DNA from: DATGKD01 sp035294855
GTDB taxonomy: Bacteria > Actinomycetota > Acidimicrobiia > Acidimicrobiales > UBA8190
Length of the DNA stretch: 16,848 nt
Assembly: GCA_035294855.1 (NCBI GenBank)
Contig: DATGKD010000123.1
Span: forward strand, 1-16,848
Direction: 5' to 3'
Each line of letters starts with the position of its first letter. The first letter of the stretch is position 1. Below the pieces are notes generated by a model. The model saw nothing but the letters and a program-made list of their open reading frames with translations, did not search any database and had not been told where the DNA came from. The position numbers and the translations under genes were made by a program. Below, piece after piece: positions 12,755-16,848 of the stretch.

Positions 12755-13899
12755 CAGGCAGCGATGTCCTTCGGGAACGAGGTGAGGAGGTGGCACGGCC
12801 CGTCGGTGACGACGACGGTGTCCTCCACCCGGACACCGCCGACGTCGCGCAGGTACACGCCCGGCTCGACGGTGACGACGACGTCGGCGGTGAGGATAGC
12901 AGTGGACCCCGGACCGACGGCCGGGGCCTCGTGGATGTCGAGGCCCACACCGTGACCCGTTCCGTGCTCGAAAGCGTCGCCGAACCCCGCCGCGGCGATG
13001 ACGTCCCGACAGGCCCGGTCCACGTCCGCGGCGGCCGCGCCGGCGCGCACCGCGTCGAGTCCCTGGCGCTGTGCTTCGGCGACCACCTCGAACACGCGGG
13101 CGAGGACACCGTGGGGCTGGCCGCCGACGCAGAAGGTGCGGGTCATGTCCGAGCGGTAGCCCTCGAACATGGCGCCGAAGTCGATCACCACGGGGTCCCC
13201 CGGCACCAGGCATCGTGCGCCCGGGCGGGCATGCGGCTTGGCGGCATTGGGGCCTGAGGCGACGATGGTCTCGAAGGCACGGTCCTCGGCACCGAGGCGG
13301 CGCATGGCCGTGTCGAGCGCAAGGGCGACCTCGCGCTCGGTCGGCCCTGCGGCGAGCATCGGATGGACCTCGGCCAGCGCGGCATCGGCGATGCCCGCAG
13401 CCCGGGCCATCCGGGCGAGCTCGCCGCGGTCTTTCTGCGCCCGCAACGCCTCGACGAGGCCGGTCGTCGGCACGAGGTCGGCGCCCGCGAAGGCGTCGGC
13501 CCAACGTCGCTTTGCTGTCCAGGTCACGTCGTCAGCCTCGAGGCCGAGCCGGGACACCCCGTCCGACGACACGGCCGCGGCCAGCGTGTCGCGCTGGGCC
13601 GCCGCGCCGCCCACCGCGAGCTCGACGCCACCTTCGAGCCCAGCCCCGCGGAGCTGTTCGTCGGCCTGTGTCCGGTACCGCCCGTCGGTGACGAGGACCG
13701 CCCGGGCGGGCCCGACGTAGAGCACGCCGGCCGACCCGCTGAATCCGGTCAGGTACCGCACGTTTGCGAGCCGCGTGACAAGAAGCCCGACGACCCCGGC
13801 GTCGTCCATCTGGACCCGCAGGTCGGGCAGCCGCGACGCGACCTCCAACGGGGGCAGCTCGTCGGCGGGGGGGGCGACGGACGCCGAATCGGGGGTCAC
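12754..13899 (-). CDS. M24B metallopeptidase (Xaa-Pro aminopeptidase / dipeptidase, PepP/PepQ type)
   Basis: The 381-residue protein has an N-terminal creatinase-like domain (about 25-145: ANVRYLTGFSGSAGVLYV, LVTDGRYRTQ) and a C-terminal pita-bread catalytic domain. All five metal ligands of the M24 family are present: D240 (VVIDFGAM), D251 (RSDMTRTF), H316 (EHGTGHGVGLDIHE), E345 (TVEPGVY) and E359 (RVEDTV). Such enzymes cleave bonds next to proline and help recycle peptides in the cytosol. Sequence alone does not separate aminopeptidase P from prolidase. GTG 13899 overlaps the aroQ stop as GTGA and gives a normal N-terminus. The open frame beyond it is aroQ antiframe. Location directly before efp is the usual one. 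Confidence 0.94.
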   Translation of the reverse strand: MTPDSASVAPPADELPPLEVASRLPDLRVQMDDAGVVGLLVTRLANVRYLTGFSGSAGVLYVGPARAVLVTDGRYRTQADEQLRGAGLEGGVELAVGGAAAQRDTLAAAVSSDGVSRLGLEADDVTWTAKRRWADAFAGADLVPTTGLVEALRAQKDRGELARMARAAGIADAALAEVHPMLAAGPTEREVALALDTAMRRLGAEDRAFETIVASGPNAAKPHARPGARCLVPGDPVVIDFGAMFEGYRSDMTRTFCVGGQPHGVLARVFEVVAEAQRQGLDAVRAGAAAADVDRACRDVIAAAGFGDAFEHGTGHGVGLDIHEAPAVGPGSTAILTADVVVTVEPGVYLRDVGGVRVEDTVVVTDGPCHLLTSFPKDIAA

Positions 13900-14378
13900 G
13901 ATCCGCCGTCCCCACGCGGTCCCGCCCCGTTCGCCAGCAGTTCGGCGACGGCGCGCACCGCCAGCCGGTACCCGAGGCCACCGAACCCGGCGATCGAGCC
14001 GTCGGCAACCGGTGCGATCACCGAGGTGTGCCTCCACGGGTCGCGGGCCGCGGGGTTCGACAGGTGGAGCTCGACGACCAGGCCGTCGAACGTCGCCAGT
14101 GCGTCGTGCAACGACCACGAGTAGTGCGTGAGCGCGCCGGCGTTGACGATGACAGCTGCGGCGCGCCCGCGCGCGTCGTGCACCGCCTCGATGAGCTCAC
14201 CCTCGTGGTTCGATTGCCGGTGTTCCACGACGAGCCCGCACCGATCGGCCTCGTGGGTGGCTGCCGCTACATGATCGTCGAGCGTCTCGTGTCCGTAGAT
14301 CTGCGGCTCCCGATCTCCCAGGAGATCGAGGTTCGGCCCGGACAGCAGGACGACGAGCGGCCGGGCTCTGTCGGTCAC
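13896..14378 (-). CDS. aroQ: 3-dehydroquinate dehydratase, type II
   Basis: AroQ converts 3-dehydroquinate to 3-dehydroshikimate, the third step of the shikimate pathway. The 160-residue protein shows the type II pattern: SGPNLDLLGDREPQIYG (R23 and catalytic Y28), RQSNHEGELIEAVHDA, VNAGALTHYSWSLHDAL (N79) and VELHLSNPAARDPWRHTSV (catalytic-site H105, R116). The usual THTS appears as THYS, a mild variant. A short Gly/Pro-rich tail ends the protein. GTG 14378 is chosen because it overlaps the aroB stop as GTGA, like other junctions here. A GTG at 14387, also in frame, would add three residues. Its place between aroB and the M24 peptidase matches the order in other actinobacteria. Confidence 0.95.
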   Translation of the reverse strand: MTDRARPLVVLLSGPNLDLLGDREPQIYGHETLDDHVAAATHEADRCGLVVEHRQSNHEGELIEAVHDARGRAAAVIVNAGALTHYSWSLHDALATFDGLVVELHLSNPAARDPWRHTSVIAPVADGSIAGFGGLGYRLAVRAVAELLANGAGPRGDGGS

Positions 14379-15427
14379 GGCGCGCACCCCATGTCGGTCA
14401 GGGTAGCGAGGACGTCGTCCGCGGCCACCCCCGGCACGGGCTCCACCCCCCTCGGCCCGTCGAGGACGAAGGTCAGGTCGTGCCGAGCCTTTTTATCTCG
14501 CGCCATGAACTCGAGAAGCTCGGATGCCGTGGCACCCGCGGGGATGGACGTGGGCAGGTCGAAGCCCTCCACGACCCGGCGGTGGAGCAGGACGCGCGGT
14601 TCGTCGATGCGTCCCAGCCGGTGAGCGAGTCGGGCGGCGAACACCAGCCCGATGGCGACAGCCTCGCCGTGACGCAGGTCCCACCGGGCACCGGGGCCGA
14701 AGGCGGACGCCTCCAACGCGTGGGCCAACGTGTGGCCGTAGTTGAGAACCATGCGCCGGCCCGCCTCGCGCTCGTCTTCGGTGACCACGGCCGCCTTGAT
14801 GGCGGCGCACACCGAGACCTGTTCGTCGATCGGGAGGCGCAGGAGCTCGGCGCCCGGGCGCCCGGCGTCGAGCAAGCCGTCTCCCAGGAACGCGTACTTC
14901 GCCATTTCGCCACGGCCCGACGACCATTCACGCGCCGGCAGCGACGACAGGGTCTCGGTGTCGCACACCACGCCGGCCGGCTGCCAGAACGAACCCACGA
15001 GGTTCTTGCCTTCGGGGAGGTTGACCCCGGTCTTGCCGCCGATGGCGGCGTCGACCTGTGCGAGCAGCGTGGTCGCCACGTTGAAGTACCGGACACCGCG
15101 GTGGTACACCGAAGCGGCGAAGCCCGCGATGTCGGTGACGACCCCGCCGCCGACGGCGACGACCACGTCCGAACGCGCGAGGCCCATCCGCGCGAAGTCG
15201 CGGCACAGGCGCTCGACCACCGGCAGAGTTTTCGCCTCCTCGCCATCTGGCACCAGGACCGTGTCGAACGGCACGCCGGGTTCGACGTCGACGTCGGTTC
15301 CTTCCTGCGTCACCACGACGGCACGGGCGGCGTCCGCAGGCACCATCTCCGGCAGGAGGTGGCGGGCACCTGGACCCACCACGACGTCGTAGGCCCGTGC
15401 TTCGAGCTCGACGCGGACCGTGATCAC
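14375..15427 (-). CDS. aroB: 3-dehydroquinate synthase
   Basis: AroB cyclises DAHP to 3-dehydroquinate using NAD and a divalent metal. The 350-residue protein is of standard length. It has the NAD-binding motif VVAVGGGVVTDIAGFAA near 89-105, the substrate segment GGKTGVNLPEGKNLVGSFWQP at about 130-150, and the three metal ligands E174 (GRGEMAKYA), H232 (NYGHTLAHALE) and H253 (RHGEAVAIG). The late MARDKKARHDLTFVL motif is also present. GTG 15427 overlaps the aroK stop as GTGA. No Shine-Dalgarno is obvious, so translation probably depends on coupling to aroK. It forms the aroC-aroK-aroB-aroQ cluster. Confidence 0.97.
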   Translation of the reverse strand: MITVRVELEARAYDVVVGPGARHLLPEMVPADAARAVVVTQEGTDVDVEPGVPFDTVLVPDGEEAKTLPVVERLCRDFARMGLARSDVVVAVGGGVVTDIAGFAASVYHRGVRYFNVATTLLAQVDAAIGGKTGVNLPEGKNLVGSFWQPAGVVCDTETLSSLPAREWSSGRGEMAKYAFLGDGLLDAGRPGAELLRLPIDEQVSVCAAIKAAVVTEDEREAGRRMVLNYGHTLAHALEASAFGPGARWDLRHGEAVAIGLVFAARLAHRLGRIDEPRVLLHRRVVEGFDLPTSIPAGATASELLEFMARDKKARHDLTFVLDGPRGVEPVPGVAADDVLATLTDMGCAP

Positions 15428-15954
15428 GGCACCGTGCGGCCGACGACGGCCAGGACTTCCTCGGCGACCTGCTCGGGGTCGAGGTCATCGGTGTCGACGA
15501 CGAACGTGGCCACCTCTTCGTACAGCGGCCGCCGAGCGTCGTTGAGTTCCTCGAGCGTCGTCCGCCGGGTGGCAGATTCGGGGGTTCCGAGAAGTGGCCG
15601 GCTCGCCGAATCGGCGACCCGCGACCACAACGTGTCAGGGCGCGCCCGCAACCACACGACCGCAGCCGAATCCCGCATCAGGGCGCGATTGGCGGCATCG
15701 ATGACCGCGCCACCTCCCACGGACACCACCGCCGCCGCCGGCGACGACAGAACCGAGCGGAGCTTCGCCTTTTCGAGCTCGCGGAATGCGGGCTCGCCCT
15801 CAGACGAAAAGATCTCGGCCACCGGACGACGGGCGTCCCGCTCGATCTCCCCGTCGATGTCGACGTGGGGCCGCGCCATTCGTCGTGCGAGGAGCACACC
15901 CACGGTCGACTTCCCGGCTCCCATCATCCCCACCAGGAGCAGATGGTCACCCAC
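15424..15954 (-). CDS. aroK: Shikimate kinase
   Basis: AroK phosphorylates shikimate at the 3-hydroxyl with ATP. The 176-residue protein starts LLLVGMMGAGKSTVG with the Walker A motif at 9-17. It has the shikimate/Mg-binding HVDIDGEIE (D32, D34), substrate-binding R58 in FRELE, the GGG loop VSVGGGAV (80-82), and SRPLLG in the lid region. GTG 15954 starts the protein a few residues before the first strand, as usual, and overlaps the aroC stop by eight bases (GTGGGTGA). The sequence gives no sign of fusion to aroB, though the two overlap by four bases and are surely co-translated. Confidence 0.96.
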   Translation of the reverse strand: MGDHLLLVGMMGAGKSTVGVLLARRMARPHVDIDGEIERDARRPVAEIFSSEGEPAFRELEKAKLRSVLSSPAAAVVSVGGGAVIDAANRALMRDSAAVVWLRARPDTLWSRVADSASRPLLGTPESATRRTTLEELNDARRPLYEEVATFVVDTDDLDPEQVAEEVLAVVGRTVP

Positions 15955-16848
15955 TGGGCGTCACCGCCGACGGCGGCGGGTCGTCCAAGGACGCGAGAAA
16001 GCTGTTGCGATTGCGCGCCACCTCCGCAACCGAATCACCCCCGAACTTGCGGAGCGCCTCCGACGCCAGCACGAGCGCGAGCATCGTCTCGGCGACCACG
16101 CCCATGGCTGGCACCGCGGTGACGTCGGTGCGTTCCTTGAAGGACTTCGCCGCTTCCTTGGTGACGACGTCGACGGTGCCGAGCACCGGTCGGTTGAGCG
16201 TGGCGAGTGGCTTCATGGCCACGCGCGCCACGACGAGGCCACCGGTCGACATCCCCCCTTCGATCCCCCCGGCGCGCGCCGTCTCCCGCCGGTACTCCTG
16301 CGCGGCGTCGTCCCAGCTGATGGCGTCATGGGCTTCGGATCCCCGGCGTGCCGCCACGTCTGAACCCTCTCCGATCTCCACGTCCTTCACGGCCTGGATG
16401 CTCATGAGCGCTTGCGCGATCAGGCCGTCAAGCCGGCGATCCCAGTGCACGTGGCTTCCGAGCCCGACGGGCACGCCGTAGGCAATGACCTCGACCACGC
16501 CGCCGAGCGAGTCACCGTCCTTGGCGGCGGCCTTGACGGCGGCCACCATGCGCGCTTCGGCGTCGGGATCGAAGCAGCGCACCGGCGAGGTGTCCACCCG
16601 GGCGAGGTCACCGGGCCCGGGTCGCGTGCCCGACGACACGCGCTCGCCACCGATGGCCACGACGTGGCTCACGATCGCCACGCCCAGATGCGCGAGCAGG
16701 GCCTTGGCGAGACATCCAGCCGCCACGCGGGCAGCGGTCTCGCGCGCCGAGGCGCGCTCGAGGACGTCGCGTGCGTCACCGAACCCGTACTTCTGCATGC
16801 CCGCCAGGTCGGCGTGACCGGGTCGGGGCTGCGTCAGCATGCGCGCCG
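15947..16848 (-). CDS. aroC: Chorismate synthase (5' end missing)
   Basis: AroC eliminates phosphate from EPSP to make chorismate, using reduced FMN. About 300 C-terminal residues are present; the first 90 to 100 lie beyond the right edge. Visible motifs are PRPGHADLAGMQKYGF, the signature RASARETAARVAAG, then GSHVHWDRRLDGLIAQALMS, GGIEGGMSTG and the closing signature RTDVTAVPAMGVVAETMLA. The ATG at 16840 is internal: the frame stays open to the edge and full-length family members continue upstream. The stop overlaps the aroK start by eight bases. It is the most upstream visible gene of the shikimate cluster, so the promoter is outside the window. Confidence 0.96.
   Translation of the reverse strand, partial: ARMLTQPRPGHADLAGMQKYGFGDARDVLERASARETAARVAAGCLAKALLAHLGVAIVSHVVAIGGERVSSGTRPGPGDLARVDTSPVRCFDPDAEARMVAAVKAAAKDGDSLGGVVEVIAYGVPVGLGSHVHWDRRLDGLIAQALMSIQAVKDVEIGEGSDVAARRGSEAHDAISWDDAAQEYRRETARAGGIEGGMSTGGLVVARVAMKPLATLNRPVLGTVDVVTKEAAKSFKERTDVTAVPAMGVVAETMLALVLASEALRKFGGDSVAEVARNRNSFLASLDDPPPSAVTPSG

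Noticed and set aside
14480..16363. Open plus-strand frame of 627 codons antisense to aroB, aroK and aroC
   Set aside because: It crosses three well-supported minus-strand genes and has shadow-type composition with no family motif.
1..16848. Search for CRISPR arrays, tRNA/rRNA genes, insertion sequences, phage or defence genes
   Set aside because: None seen. Apart from the gap upstream of pyrR, the window is almost wholly filled by core metabolic and information-processing genes.

Overview
The window is a GC-rich stretch of bacterial chromosome, densely packed with housekeeping genes. It almost certainly comes from an actinomycete-type bacterium (Actinomycetota). Three things point there: the actinobacterial integration host factor gene (mihF) beside gmk, rpoZ and coaBC; the order aroC-aroK-aroB-aroQ-M24 peptidase-efp-nusB followed by pyrR-pyrB-pyrC-carA-carB-pyrD-pyrF; and the heavy use of GTG starts. 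A group I PyrF and a class 1 PyrD, unlike the M. tuberculosis versions as I remember them, together with the style of RpoZ, suggest a deep lineage such as Acidimicrobiia. That placement is inference.

All genes but one lie on the minus strand, so transcription runs from high to low coordinates. Block 1 (16848 to 11722) holds aroC (5' end cut off by the window), aroK, aroB and aroQ of the shikimate pathway, then an M24 metallopeptidase, efp and nusB. Block 2 (10991-11707, plus strand) is one metallo-beta-lactamase-fold hydrolase, convergent with nusB and divergent from pyrR. Block 3 (10830 to 1) is a long UMP-synthesis operon, pyrR-pyrB-pyrC-carA-carB-pyrD-pyrF. It runs on without a visible break into mihF, gmk, rpoZ and the 5' part of coaBC.

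Block 3 encodes carbamoyl phosphate synthase (carAB), aspartate transcarbamoylase (pyrB), dihydroorotase (pyrC), dihydroorotate dehydrogenase (pyrD) and OMP decarboxylase (pyrF). Orotate phosphoribosyltransferase (pyrE) and the electron-transfer partner pyrK are absent. The 161-base gap upstream of pyrR contains an extended -10 element and a good match to the PyrR RNA-binding hairpin just before the pyrR ribosome-binding site. This suggests UMP-responsive translational control of the operon by its own first product.

Almost every gene junction is a start/stop overlap (GTGA, ATGA, TGATG, or 8 bases), so translational coupling is probably the rule. The most notable oddity is gmk. The intact guanylate kinase frame has no ATG, GTG or TTG upstream of its P-loop, and appears to start at a CTG that overlaps the mihF stop as CTGA. 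I found no CRISPR array, tRNA, rRNA, insertion sequence or phage gene, and no new defence or mobile system. The window reads as core genome with some interesting regulatory details.
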